The notes under the pieces are model-generated. The model saw only the letters and a program-made list of their open reading frames with translations. It was not told the origin of the DNA and made no database searches. A stretch of DNA of 64,000 bases from Gammaproteobacteria bacterium (GTDB lineage: Bacteria > Pseudomonadota > Gammaproteobacteria > Pseudomonadales > Azotimanducaceae). Positions 8,937 to 17,683 of this stretch are shown here, piece after piece; the stretch's first letter is position 1, and each line of letters begins with the position of its first letter. The translations under genes were made by a program, and so were the position numbers. Where the stretch lies: contig JAPOXV010000004.1 in assembly GCA_026706935.1 (NCBI GenBank), positions 124,001 through 188,000 of the forward strand. The letters run 5' to 3'.

Positions 8937-9031
8937 GACGCTCTAGTCGCTGTTTGGGACAAAGCTGTTTATACACCGTCGAGAGATCGTATCCCTCGTC
9001 TAAAATGAATTAGTCACGAGGGAGACACTCA

Positions 9032-10204
9032 ATGCAACCTATTTCAGCCGATTCCCACGTTGTCGAAGGTCGTGAGGTGTTCACGGGTCTAGCGGATCGT
9101 TTCGGCGACGAAGCACCGCGAATCATGGATGTCGGTGATCAGGTCGACGCGATCGTAGTACCTGCGCGAGGCATGCACGGTGTAAGCGTCGCAAGAATGG
9201 GGATGGCTGCTACGCGCCTTCGTCGTAACGAACCTTTAGATAGAAAACCCGGCCATAAACCCGACGTCGCTCATATGCAAGACCCCGAACTCGTCGCGTT
9301 ATTCAAGAGTGGATACGCGGGTATGCGGCCAGGTCTCGTCGATGGCGCACATCGATACGAAGATCAAGACATCGACGGTTTAGCTGCGGAATTCCTATAT
9401 CCCGGTTATTTCGGAATGTTTGGAATGAAAAACACGCCGCTGTTAGTCGCCCTACAGAGGAACTACAACGATTGGTTGCACGATTACGAGGTGGCGAGTA
9501 AGGGTCGATTACATGGGCTACCAGCAATTCCAGTACAAGATCCAGAGGCAGCGCTTGACGAACTCGATCGAGTCATAAAACTCGGTTTTAAAGGTGGATG
9601 TATTCCTTGTACGTCACCCGCGGAACGACCGTACTACGACGAGGTGTACGAACCTCTCTGGTCCACGGCGGAGGAAGCGTCGTTCCCACTCTCCATGCAT
9701 GTAGGGTGTGGTTCATACGTTCCACGAGAGTATCGCAGCAAGTCGCTACGTCCGGATGGTATCGCTGGATACGCTGGAACCCAACACACTGTTCAATCGA
9801 CGATCGTTGAATTTATGTGTCGTGGCGTATGTGAACGCCACCCAAACCTAAAAATCGTGGTCGCTGAATTCAATGCGGGTTGGATTGCTCATTGGCTCGA
9901 TCGAGTTGAACAAGGCTTGCAGCGAGAACGTCGGAACATTGCCGAACCGTACACGGGTCCGCATCCGCATGAAGTATGGCACCGTCAGTTTTACGCTACC
10001 ATCGAAGACGATCGAGCGGCCTTGGCTACGCGTCACATGATCGGAATCGACAATCTCATGTGGGGTTCGGACTATCCCCATACAGATTCGACGTGGCCAT
10101 GTTCGGTGGAGGTACTCGATGAGCTTTTCGAAGGTATCGAAGCGGAAGATCGAGCAAAAATCACGCGGAAGAACGTAGCGACGCTCTACGGGTTAGCGAC
10201 TTAG
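9032..10204 (+). CDS. Amidohydrolase family (amidohydrolase_2) protein
   Basis: TIM-barrel metal-dependent hydrolase or decarboxylase of 390 residues. The first-strand metal motif is ADSH (D7, H9) where many relatives have DxH or DxHxH. SMHVGCG supplies a mid-barrel His, and MWGSDYPHTDSTWP near the C-terminus contains the conserved Asp. This last motif is typical of the ACMSD/gamma-resorcylate decarboxylase-like branch found in degradation pathways of aromatic or isoprenoid compounds. The substrate is unknown. A GAGGGAGAC Shine-Dalgarno precedes the ATG. The stop overlaps the convergent GH20-kinase gene by 4 bp. Confidence 0.85.
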   Translation: MQPISADSHVVEGREVFTGLADRFGDEAPRIMDVGDQVDAIVVPARGMHGVSVARMGMAATRLRRNEPLDRKPGHKPDVAHMQDPELVALFKSGYAGMRPGLVDGAHRYEDQDIDGLAAEFLYPGYFGMFGMKNTPLLVALQRNYNDWLHDYEVASKGRLHGLPAIPVQDPEAALDELDRVIKLGFKGGCIPCTSPAERPYYDEVYEPLWSTAEEASFPLSMHVGCGSYVPREYRSKSLRPDGIAGYAGTQHTVQSTIVEFMCRGVCERHPNLKIVVAEFNAGWIAHWLDRVEQGLQRERRNIAEPYTGPHPHEVWHRQFYATIEDDRAALATRHMIGIDNLMWGSDYPHTDSTWPCSVEVLDELFEGIEAEDRAKITRKNVATLYGLAT

Positions 10205-13095
10205 TTAGGATCGGTGTTCAACCACCCGTGAATATCTGTAGAGACGTTCAACAACCTTTCGGACAACTCAAACTGCTCAGCGGCACGTTCTAGGTTGTCG
10301 CCATGTGTCTCAACCTTGAAATAAGTGTCGCCTTTAAAGTGATCCGCTAAGAACCGTACTCCAAGCATAAAACTCATATGCGACGGCGCGTTGGCGAAGG
10401 TAGGACACGCTCGCTCAACAACCGGATAACACGATACGAAACCCTGCGTCGTCGAGCGAATCCGCGCCGATTCCTCTGCAGCGTTTACGGACCCAGTTAA
10501 TACGGAGCGGATCAAGTCGCCGAAATCCCACGCGGGGTGCCCCCACATCAGCGTATCTAGATCGATGATTCGAGCAACCTTCGGCGCATCCATATCAAAC
10601 AAGAGATTGTTGACTTTGCAGTCGCCATGAATGACTTGGAATTCTTGTGGATCAAACGTTTGGATCGACGAACGACGACTTCTCACGAAGTCGACCCAAG
10701 CGCGACCATCAGGCGTCGGGCTAACTGCATCAAACGCCGTTAAGTACGCGTTTAGATCATGGAAGTCAGGTATGACGGGGATTGGTCGGTCGGTACACGT
10801 CTTAAGTTGCGCCAAGAAACGACCAAACGCACATCCCGCCTCTTCGCAAAGGTCTGTCGGCAGCACGTCGAAGTTGCGCGCTTCGATGTACTGACCTGCC
10901 CGCCAGACTTCGCCATTTACACCTACAAAGTGATCAGACTCTTCTAACGTTTTGAAGTAGCCGGGTACAAACTCTCGTATTATGGGATCGAGTGCAAGTC
11001 GGTTTCGTAATACTGCAGTGACATTGAAAACGCGATTATTAATACGCTGAAGTAGGTATTTACTATCAATAACGAACGAGTCGTTTATATGCCCCTTTTT
11101 AATTTCCTCGACAACGTCCCCTTCGGCACCAAAGCGTCTCGCAATTTGGCAAATTGCATCGTTCAAAACCGGAGTGGCAACTGGGAGTAGATACTCACCT
11201 ATTGGCTCAGCCAACGACATATCTACAGGCGCTTCGCGTTTATAGATCGCCGCTAGTGTTCTCAGCTGATGGCTCAACTCCCGTATTTCAACTAATCGAG
11301 GTTTGTTCTTTGCGCAGTCCTCAAACGCTTGGGCCTGCGTCTCCCATTGATCGCACCACTTCGCTATCGATCCGTTAGCCTTTAACGTCGCAGCAACTCG
11401 TCGCGCCTCGAAACTCTCTGGCGGTAAATAGTCGATGACACGATTGAGTTCGGTATGGATGTCGTAGGGTCTTACATAGGAACTCTCAACCTGACCAGTC
11501 GTACGTGCCCGCATGCGATCCATTCCAATCAACCGTGAGTACCACTTGACGGGTTCTAGTTGGTTAATCAACGGCTGTAATTCGGTCGGCGCTAACTCCG
11601 GTGGCAGCGTCAGTACGTTGTCAATACCAAATTTCCGCGACCAGAACTCAACGCTATGCTCAAGTCTTTCGTACATGAGCGCTTCCTCGAGACCCTTATC
11701 TCCCGACCAAAACCGTTCTGCAATTGCGGGCATCCGACTCCAAATACGTGTGTGTAGCGTCTCGTCATCGACAATCTCACTCCACATACATGCTTCACCA
11801 CCGAGCACGTTACCGCCCTCCCGATCCGCAACCGAAGCAAATGAACCAAATACTGATTGCCAACGTAGTCCGTCGCGAACATGTTCAAGACGCGAATCGG
11901 TTTGCGCAAGCGCATCCGCGTTCTTAACTTCGTCAATCGACATCGACGGTAAATAACGGTAGTGGTAGTCCGCAGGTAGAAACAGGTCTATGTAATAGGG
12001 TGAAGAAGCGATCGTCGGATGCCCACCGTCGACAGCTACGTCGCACGCTTTCATACCTCGCCACGCTTGAATCGTGAATTCAGTCGGCAAGTCTGCTGCG
12101 AGCACCTCGTCCCAGCCAATGACCCGCTTCCCACGTGTCATCAGATGGTCGCCCAGTTCTTTGATGAACCACGTCTGCAGGTCATGCGCCGTTGCCATAC
12201 CTCGCGCCGCCATCCAGGCTTGAATCTGCGAGTTTCGATCCCACCAGGAGGGATTGACCTCGTCGCCACCGATGTGAACATGACTATCTGGGAACACCGC
12301 CACGAGTTCATCGAACACGAGCTTGATAGCGTCGAAAACCTCCGGTCTTGTTGGGTCCAAACATGCTTCGTGAACGCCAAATCCTGTAGAAGGCTGCTTA
12401 AGCTCTCCTGCTCCCCATTCTGGATAGGCCCAAATCCAACTCGTCGTATGCCCCGGCACATCCAGTTCCGGTACGACGCGGATGCCTCGAATCGCCGCAA
12501 AATCAATCAGATCCTTCAGCTCTTCTCTGGAATAACTGTCGCTCGCGGCGAGACGCGGGAAATGTACGCTCCTAAATCTACACGCTTGATCGTTGGAGAG
12601 ATTTAAATGCAGGACGTTCAAGCGGTAGCATGACATCAAGTCAAGCGTTTGCTTTAGCGATGAGATTGAAATGAAGTGCCGACTGGTATCAATCATCAAC
12701 CCGCGCCACGGGTAGACGGGTCGGTCGACGAGATGGCAGTAAGGCAGCGAACCGTCACGCCACGCGAGTGCTCCTAAAACACTACATGCAGTGATTCCTC
12801 CCCAAGTCGAATCGGCGAAAATTTCAACGCCTTGCGTCGACACTCGAATCTCATAGCCGTAGTAATCTTGAAGACGTGGTGGACGATCGATAACCTCTTT
12901 TACATTGACCTGAACCGGATATCGATCTACCTCAAATCGCTGCAAAGCATCCGTGATTCGATCGTGACTCGATCCTTGAGATTCAGGCGTATCAGACGTC
13001 GGTCGAATCGATCGAGTTTCGTCTAGATAGCGAATCTCACGAACGCTTGGTAACAGTACGTCGACGGCGGATCGTCGCTGCGCTAAGTTCGACAA
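10201..13095 (-). CDS. Fusion of GH20 beta-N-acetylhexosaminidase and APH-type sugar kinase
   Basis: A 964-residue two-enzyme protein. Residues about 60-500 are a GH20 hexosaminidase: RGLMIDTSRHF near 131, ELDVPGHT near 210, and the catalytic Asp-Glu pair in HIGGDEV (D278, E279). Residues about 640-955 are an aminoglycoside-phosphotransferase-fold kinase of the N-acetylhexosamine 1-kinase type, with catalytic HGDCKVNN (D825, N830) and the metal-binding DLD (D845, D847). There is no signal peptide, consistent with an ATP-using cytoplasmic enzyme that releases and then phosphorylates GlcNAc or GalNAc from imported oligosaccharides. The start is TTG, 2 bp after the upstream stop, so translation is coupled to the lumazine-synthase-like gene. 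Domain assignments are from motifs; the kinase position on the sugar (C1) is inferred from the NahK family. Confidence 0.85.
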   Translation of the reverse strand: MSNLAQRRSAVDVLLPSVREIRYLDETRSIRPTSDTPESQGSSHDRITDALQRFEVDRYPVQVNVKEVIDRPPRLQDYYGYEIRVSTQGVEIFADSTWGGITACSVLGALAWRDGSLPYCHLVDRPVYPWRGLMIDTSRHFISISSLKQTLDLMSCYRLNVLHLNLSNDQACRFRSVHFPRLAASDSYSREELKDLIDFAAIRGIRVVPELDVPGHTTSWIWAYPEWGAGELKQPSTGFGVHEACLDPTRPEVFDAIKLVFDELVAVFPDSHVHIGGDEVNPSWWDRNSQIQAWMAARGMATAHDLQTWFIKELGDHLMTRGKRVIGWDEVLAADLPTEFTIQAWRGMKACDVAVDGGHPTIASSPYYIDLFLPADYHYRYLPSMSIDEVKNADALAQTDSRLEHVRDGLRWQSVFGSFASVADREGGNVLGGEACMWSEIVDDETLHTRIWSRMPAIAERFWSGDKGLEEALMYERLEHSVEFWSRKFGIDNVLTLPPELAPTELQPLINQLEPVKWYSRLIGMDRMRARTTGQVESSYVRPYDIHTELNRVIDYLPPESFEARRVAATLKANGSIAKWCDQWETQAQAFEDCAKNKPRLVEIRELSHQLRTLAAIYKREAPVDMSLAEPIGEYLLPVATPVLNDAICQIARRFGAEGDVVEEIKKGHINDSFVIDSKYLLQRINNRVFNVTAVLRNRLALDPIIREFVPGYFKTLEESDHFVGVNGEVWRAGQYIEARNFDVLPTDLCEEAGCAFGRFLAQLKTCTDRPIPVIPDFHDLNAYLTAFDAVSPTPDGRAWVDFVRSRRSSIQTFDPQEFQVIHGDCKVNNLLFDMDAPKVARIIDLDTLMWGHPAWDFGDLIRSVLTGSVNAAEESARIRSTTQGFVSCYPVVERACPTFANAPSHMSFMLGVRFLADHFKGDTYFKVETHGDNLERAAEQFELSERLLNVSTDIHGWLNTDPN

Positions 13096-13097
13096 GC

Positions 13098-13574
13098 TTA
13101 TCGGCTGGTTCGCACGAAATCGATCATCTCAAGCGCTGCCGCCGCCGCTTCGATACCTTTGTTAAATTCATCGTTCGAAGCGCGCGCAATCGCGTCGCTA
13201 ATGTCGTAGACCGCGATGATCTCATTTATCACGGGTACTTTCTGATCAATTGAAATTCGCTGCAATGCGTCAGTCGTAGCATGCACGATCATGTCGAAAT
13301 GAGCCGTACTTCCTTTCTCCACGACGCTTAGACACACGAACGCATCGTGTACTCGTTTGTCGCTTAACACCCGCACAGCAAGTGGGAGTTCAAGTGTTCC
13401 CGGGACCTCGTGATCTTCAACTGATTCAATACCGTGATCAAGCAAGACCCGTGTGCAAGCGGTTGCCATGTTGCGCACTAGTTCATCATGCCATTTCGAT
13501 CTGAGAATCGCGACGACGCCTCCTTTTACAGAAGGAATGGTTGATTCGTCAAGCGCAGTTAAAGACATCGTCAC
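13098..13574 (-). CDS. Divergent 6,7-dimethyl-8-ribityllumazine synthase
   Basis: The 158 residues follow the lumazine synthase fold: VVAILRSKWHDELVRNM near the start, EVPGTLELPLAV (about 56-67), KGSTAHFDMIVHAT with the proton-donor-type His, and a C-terminal NKGIEAAAAALEMIDF. The enzyme condenses ribityl-aminouracil with dihydroxybutanone phosphate in riboflavin synthesis. Divergences are VVEKGSTAH for the usual VIRGxTxH and NEIIAVYDISDA for the usual GVLTTxxxEQA. No other riboflavin gene is in the window, so this may be a second, RibH2-like copy or a repurposed relative. It overlaps the GNAT gene by 4 bp (ATGA) and is 2 bp from the GH20-kinase gene. Confidence 0.75.
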   Translation of the reverse strand: MTMSLTALDESTIPSVKGGVVAILRSKWHDELVRNMATACTRVLLDHGIESVEDHEVPGTLELPLAVRVLSDKRVHDAFVCLSVVEKGSTAHFDMIVHATTDALQRISIDQKVPVINEIIAVYDISDAIARASNDEFNKGIEAAAAALEMIDFVRTSR

Positions 13575-14011
13575 TCAGCCGTTAGTGTCAGTCGCAAAAA
13601 CTCCGAATCTGCTTCTTCGAATCCAAAACGACTGAAAAAATCACACGAAGGGGTGCGAATAAACACTTCGCGACCCCCTTTTGACTCGATTATGCCAATG
13701 GCATGCGCCACCATCCAACTACCCAACCCCCGTCTTCGATACGACGTGTTGACACCTAGTCCTTCGATCTCAAACGCCAAGACGGATAGTCGTTTGAATA
13801 GGTATGCGGCAACAACGGTATCGTGATGTTTCGCGACCCGTATGGCATCAAGATCCACCGGCTCATTCTCGGACAATCCCAGCAATTCGTACGGACACTC
13901 ATCTTCTCGAGGTCGGAAAATCGAATAGTCCCGTGGATGGGTTGGCATTTGTGAATCACCTACATGTGATTGCGCCATCATCGACCTATCGAGTATCACC
14001 ACGCAATGCAA
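13571..14011 (-). CDS. GNAT family N-acetyltransferase
   Basis: Acetyl-CoA-dependent transferase of up to 146 residues. The acetyl-CoA pyrophosphate-binding motif A is clear as VNTSYRRRGLGSWMVAHAI (RxxGxG), followed by FIRTPSCDFFSRFGFEEA, typical of motif B. The acceptor is unknown. The annotated start overlaps the upstream gene by 26 bp. The tandem ATGATG at 13981/13978 lies just past the upstream stop and has a weak AGG before it, so a 136- or 135-residue product is equally plausible. Downstream it overlaps the lumazine-synthase-like gene by 4 bp. Confidence 0.8.
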   Translation of the reverse strand: MHCVVILDRSMMAQSHVGDSQMPTHPRDYSIFRPREDECPYELLGLSENEPVDLDAIRVAKHHDTVVAAYLFKRLSVLAFEIEGLGVNTSYRRRGLGSWMVAHAIGIIESKGGREVFIRTPSCDFFSRFGFEEADSEFLRLTLTAE

Positions 14012-15908
14012 GAACTTGCTCTTGCAGTCCTTGCGCAGTCGCCAAACCGGGAGAGACTGGTTCGCCTACTGAAACGCGGACGCGCTTCGGCAGTTTTCGC
14101 GCATTCGGCGCTCTAGAAAAGTAACTTCCCCAAAGTCCACTCAGCGCAACGGGTATTACCGGTACTGGCGACTCCCTTAGGATCCGCTCGATTCCTCTTT
14201 GAAACGGCATCATCTCTCCAGTTGGGGTCAAACGACCCTCTGGGAAAATGCAGAAGATCTCGTTTCGATCCAATCCTTCTTTGACTTTCTCGAACGCTTC
14301 TTCATAGACCCTCGCGTCTTCTTCCTTGGCAGCAATCGGGACAGCGCCCCCAACCCGACAAACGAAACGAACAACAGGTAAGTCGTAAAAAGACCGATGC
14401 ATGATGAAGCGGAGCGGTCGACGCACGGCACCTGCGAGCAGCATGAAATCTACATACGTGATGTGGTTTGACACCAAAACGATCGGACCTCGATCTGGAA
14501 TGTTGTCAAGGCCGACGTGATCGACACGATACACCGAGTGACCGACTAACCAAACGATGAACCGCATCACAAATTCAGGGACCGTAACAAAAATGTACGC
14601 GGCAACAAACGCGGTAAGAATGGCAATCACAAGAAAAAGTGATGGAATTCCGTAGTCGAGTACGGACAACCACAAAACCGAAATACCAGCGCCTAACACG
14701 ATCGCGAGTGAGTTCAGCACGTTGTTTCCCGCGATGACACGGGCGACCTTCGCCGGTGGTGTCCGGTTTTGAATCAACGCTTGCATCGGCACGACAAAGA
14801 CACCGGCTGACATTCCTAAAAACGTTAAGTCAATGAGCAATCTCGGTACGCCATCCGCCGCCAAGAATTCAAACGCACTACGTAGCGGTACTGGCTCAAT
14901 CGCCGAGATGCTGAAATATGCGTCGATGCCCCAAATACTCATACCTAAGGCACCGAGGGGGACCAGTCCGATCTCGATTTTCCGACCACTCAGCCGTTCA
15001 CAGATCAACGAACCCAATGCAATAGCAATAGTGAAAACGACTAATAACGCCGTAACGACCGTTCCGTCGCCGTAGAGATACTCTTTCGTCAAGTTCGGCA
15101 CTTGCGTCAGAAATACTGACCCCAACAGCCAGAACCATGACACCCCTAATACGCTTCTGAACACAGCCTTTCGTTCCATCGTTAATCGAATGAGATTGAC
15201 TGTTTCCGAAATAGGATTCCAGTTGATCTTTGCTTGTTGGGCTGGTGGTGCAGGTGCGATTTGCAGGCACGCAACGAATCCAAGAACGGCAGTCAACATG
15301 ACTGTAATCGATACCCAGATATTGACCTGGGTCATGTCACCTAGAAGGTCGGAATTCCCAAGGATCCCACCCACAACCGTTCCAAGAAGTATCGCAACAA
15401 ACGTTCCCATTTCGATCATCGCGTTACCTCCTACAAGCTCTGATGAGTGCAACTGTTGCGGAAGGAGTGAAAACTTGAGAGGTCCGAAAAAGGTTGACTG
15501 AGTACCGTAAAGAAAAAGCACAGCGAGCATAGCGGTGAGGTTTTGCGTGACTAGTGCCACTGCCACTAGGAGAGCAATCAAGATCTCCGTCGCCTTGATA
15601 TAGCGAACGAGTTTAGCTTTGTCATATGTATCCGCTAGCGCTCCGGCGGTGGCGGAGAAAAGGAAAAAAGGCAAGATGAAGAGCGCAGCCGCGACGTTAT
15701 TCAGTAAATTCGTGTCGTATGACTGCGAAATCGAGCTAAAAACGAATATCAGTAAGAGCGCTTGCTTGTAGACGTTATCGTTAAACGCGCCAAAAAACTG
15801 GGTAACAAATAACGGCAGTAGCCGTCGTGTGCGTAGCAATCCAAACTGAGTTGTCGGACGCTCGATCGCATCCCCAAATTCGGTTGTTAATCCTGTCGAT
15901 TCACTCAC
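13986..15908 (-). CDS. MFS transporter fused to PlsC-type acyltransferase (LplT-Aas-like, no ligase)
   Basis: The N-terminal ~430 residues form a 12-helix major facilitator domain beginning at PLFVTQFFGAFNDNVYKQAL, the signature of lysophospholipid transporter LplT-type proteins. The C-terminal ~200 residues are a 1-acyl-glycerophosphate-type acyltransferase with SNHITYVDF (HX4D, His about residue 479) and FPEGRLT (about 556). In many proteobacteria this architecture continues into an acyl-ACP/AMP-forming ligase; here it stops after the acyltransferase at 640 residues. Likely job: flip lysophospholipids across the inner membrane and reacylate them. It heads the minus-strand GNAT/RibH/GH20-kinase run, though a functional link is not evident. 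Confidence 0.85.
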   Translation of the reverse strand: MSESTGLTTEFGDAIERPTTQFGLLRTRRLLPLFVTQFFGAFNDNVYKQALLLIFVFSSISQSYDTNLLNNVAAALFILPFFLFSATAGALADTYDKAKLVRYIKATEILIALLVAVALVTQNLTAMLAVLFLYGTQSTFFGPLKFSLLPQQLHSSELVGGNAMIEMGTFVAILLGTVVGGILGNSDLLGDMTQVNIWVSITVMLTAVLGFVACLQIAPAPPAQQAKINWNPISETVNLIRLTMERKAVFRSVLGVSWFWLLGSVFLTQVPNLTKEYLYGDGTVVTALLVVFTIAIALGSLICERLSGRKIEIGLVPLGALGMSIWGIDAYFSISAIEPVPLRSAFEFLAADGVPRLLIDLTFLGMSAGVFVVPMQALIQNRTPPAKVARVIAGNNVLNSLAIVLGAGISVLWLSVLDYGIPSLFLVIAILTAFVAAYIFVTVPEFVMRFIVWLVGHSVYRVDHVGLDNIPDRGPIVLVSNHITYVDFMLLAGAVRRPLRFIMHRSFYDLPVVRFVCRVGGAVPIAAKEEDARVYEEAFEKVKEGLDRNEIFCIFPEGRLTPTGEMMPFQRGIERILRESPVPVIPVALSGLWGSYFSRAPNARKLPKRVRVSVGEPVSPGLATAQGLQEQVLALRGDTR

Positions 15909-16129
15909 GTTGAACTTGCGCTATTCGCGTGCGTAACGGTCTGACTTCTCACTATAAGCTAGCATATCGGAAAATGAGTGACACAATTACCTTGCGATTC
16001 CCTACTTGCACCTGCTTGAGATTAGACCATTAAAACGCTCACTGATGCACGTAACGTGGATAGGTAATCCCTAGCGTCGGATTTCCTTGGTTGTTCCGTA
16101 TAAACGATAAATCCTATTGGAGAGTTTGA

Positions 16130-16648
16130 ATGAACTTAAAGACGCTTAGCATGGCTACATTGGCTTGTGGCTTAATCGTCATAGCGCACGGGCAGACTCC
16201 GTCAGACGTACCGGTGACCCCCACGCCACCGATAGACCGAATCGCAGGGGTGGCGATAGAAGATATGCGAGCAGCGATTCAGATGCGTTTTGATCGTATG
16301 GACGCCAACGGTGATGGGTTCTTAAGTAAGGAAGAGTTTCCGTCTCGACGAGGATCTGCCGCTGGAAACCAACGCCGTTCTGGAAATACTGCAGGACGCG
16401 ATGGCGACCGTCCACGAGCGCAAGATCAAGCTCCACAGCGTCAAGCGCGTATGCCTATGCGTTGGCGATCATTCGAAGAGTATGACACTAACAACGATGG
16501 GCAGGTGAGTAAAGACGAAATGGCTGCGCCTATCGACGAGTTAGCTTCACTCGACGCGAACGGCGATGGTAGGCTTGATCGAGGTGAGATGCGAGCGAAC
16601 CGGCAATCCAGAGATGCAGCAACGAACGCGCCAAAAAGCAAGCAGTAA
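16130..16648 (+). CDS. Exported EF-hand protein
   Basis: A 172-residue secreted protein. A signal peptide covers about residues 1-21 (LSMATLACGLIVIAHG). Three EF-hand loops are readable: DANGDGFLSKEE (about 58-69), DTNNDGQVSKDE (about 119-130) and DANGDGRLDRGE (about 141-152), each with Asp/Asn at the chelating positions and Glu at 12. The region between loops one and two is Arg/Gln-rich and probably disordered. It binds calcium in the periplasm by inference. GGAGAG precedes the ATG at a good distance. It lies directly upstream of a sigma/anti-sigma/sensor trio and may be its client or calcium input. Confidence 0.85.
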   Translation: MNLKTLSMATLACGLIVIAHGQTPSDVPVTPTPPIDRIAGVAIEDMRAAIQMRFDRMDANGDGFLSKEEFPSRRGSAAGNQRRSGNTAGRDGDRPRAQDQAPQRQARMPMRWRSFEEYDTNNDGQVSKDEMAAPIDELASLDANGDGRLDRGEMRANRQSRDAATNAPKSKQ

Positions 16649-16713
16649 CTCAACACTTTTCGATCTGATTCGGCGTGAATCCATCGTGCGAGATACAGTT
16701 AATCCCATCCTAG

Positions 16714-17271
16714 ATGGATTCGCCTACGTTGAAAGCCGACACTGACGAGTATCTCATGCAGCAAGTTCAGCAGAGAGACGAATCCGCATTCTCCTTGCTT
16801 GTGCAACGACACACGCAGAGCATCCATGCATTCATCTATCGGTTGTGTGGCAATCAAAGTGATGCCGAGGATATCGCCCAGGAAACCTTTCTCCGCCTTT
16901 GGCAACGCGCAGCCCAGTGGACGCCAAATACCGTGCAACTCTCAACGTGGCTACATCAGATCGCACGAAATCTCTGCATTGATCAGTTTCGAAGGGAGCG
17001 ATCGACGAAACGATCGTCGGTTCAAGAAACGGTCGACTTGGTCGACTCTACGATCGATAGCATCGAGGATGCCGCCCAACGACGAGCGATACGAGATGCG
17101 ATTCGAACTCTCCCCGAGCGTCAACGCACTGCAATCGTGCTTTGTCAAGTTCAAGGGTGGACACAACAAGATGCAGCCAAGGTTCTTGATACGACCGTGG
17201 ATGGCGTACAAGCGCTAATCGGTCGGGCTCGGCGAACTTTGCGTGGCTTACTAATGAAAAACAATGAATGA
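16714..17271 (+). CDS. ECF RNA polymerase sigma factor
   Basis: A 185-residue sigma-70 factor of the extracytoplasmic-function type. Region 2 spans about residues 25-95 (DAEDIAQETFLRLWQRA and STWLHQIARNLCIDQFRRER), and region 4 about 125-180 (IRTLPERQRTAIVLCQVQGW, DAAKVLDTTVDGVQALIGRA). It lacks regions 1.1 and 3. The stop overlaps the next gene by 8 bp, the usual coupling of a sigma factor with its antagonist. It probably directs its own cluster, but I could not identify a convincing ECF-type promoter upstream. Confidence 0.93.
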   Translation: MDSPTLKADTDEYLMQQVQQRDESAFSLLVQRHTQSIHAFIYRLCGNQSDAEDIAQETFLRLWQRAAQWTPNTVQLSTWLHQIARNLCIDQFRRERSTKRSSVQETVDLVDSTIDSIEDAAQRRAIRDAIRTLPERQRTAIVLCQVQGWTQQDAAKVLDTTVDGVQALIGRARRTLRGLLMKNNE

Positions 17272-17683
17272 ACAGAACTTCGAAGATTTACTAGACCGGC
17301 ACGGTAGTGACCTGTCATTGTGGCCAGAAAACGTTCGCGAAGAGGCACACGAGCTACTAGCTCAGAGTCCTGCAGCGCGTTCGATGTTGAATGCGGAATT
17401 GATCGTAGATAACGTTCTATCAGACGCGATGGTAGTTCCTAACGCCGATCGCCTAGAACAGAAGATCATGGCGCGATTTGCGGCGCAAAAACGCCGCTTC
17501 GCGTTCGATCAATGGCGCGCGTTTTTCTGGAAACCAGCTTTCGCCGCAACGTGCTCACTCGCTTTTGGCTTCTATCTCGGCGCAGCGAATCAGGAACTGC
17601 CCGTCGATCTAGCGGAGGATTTGACCTACGTAACCTTCTATGACCACGAGGAATGGTCAGGAGATGTGCCAGATGAATCGTAA
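17264..17683 (+). CDS. Probable membrane-anchored anti-sigma factor
   Basis: A 139-residue protein with a cytosolic N-terminal part and one predicted membrane helix at about 89-108 (KPAFAATCSLAFGFYLGAAN), then a short periplasmic tail. The N-terminus (LLDRHGSDLSLWPENVREEA, SPAARSML) matches a small family that often follows ECF sigma genes in proteobacteria. It has no HxxxCxxC zinc motif. Function as anti-sigma is inferred from topology, the 8-bp overlap with the sigma gene and the sensor gene that follows. Family identity is from memory only. Confidence 0.65.
   Translation: MNEQNFEDLLDRHGSDLSLWPENVREEAHELLAQSPAARSMLNAELIVDNVLSDAMVVPNADRLEQKIMARFAAQKRRFAFDQWRAFFWKPAFAATCSLAFGFYLGAANQELPVDLAEDLTYVTFYDHEEWSGDVPDES

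Noticed and set aside
16020-16129. ECF-type promoter before the EF-hand gene
   Set aside because: GTAAC and CGTC elements occur but their spacing (19 bp) is too long for known ECF promoters.
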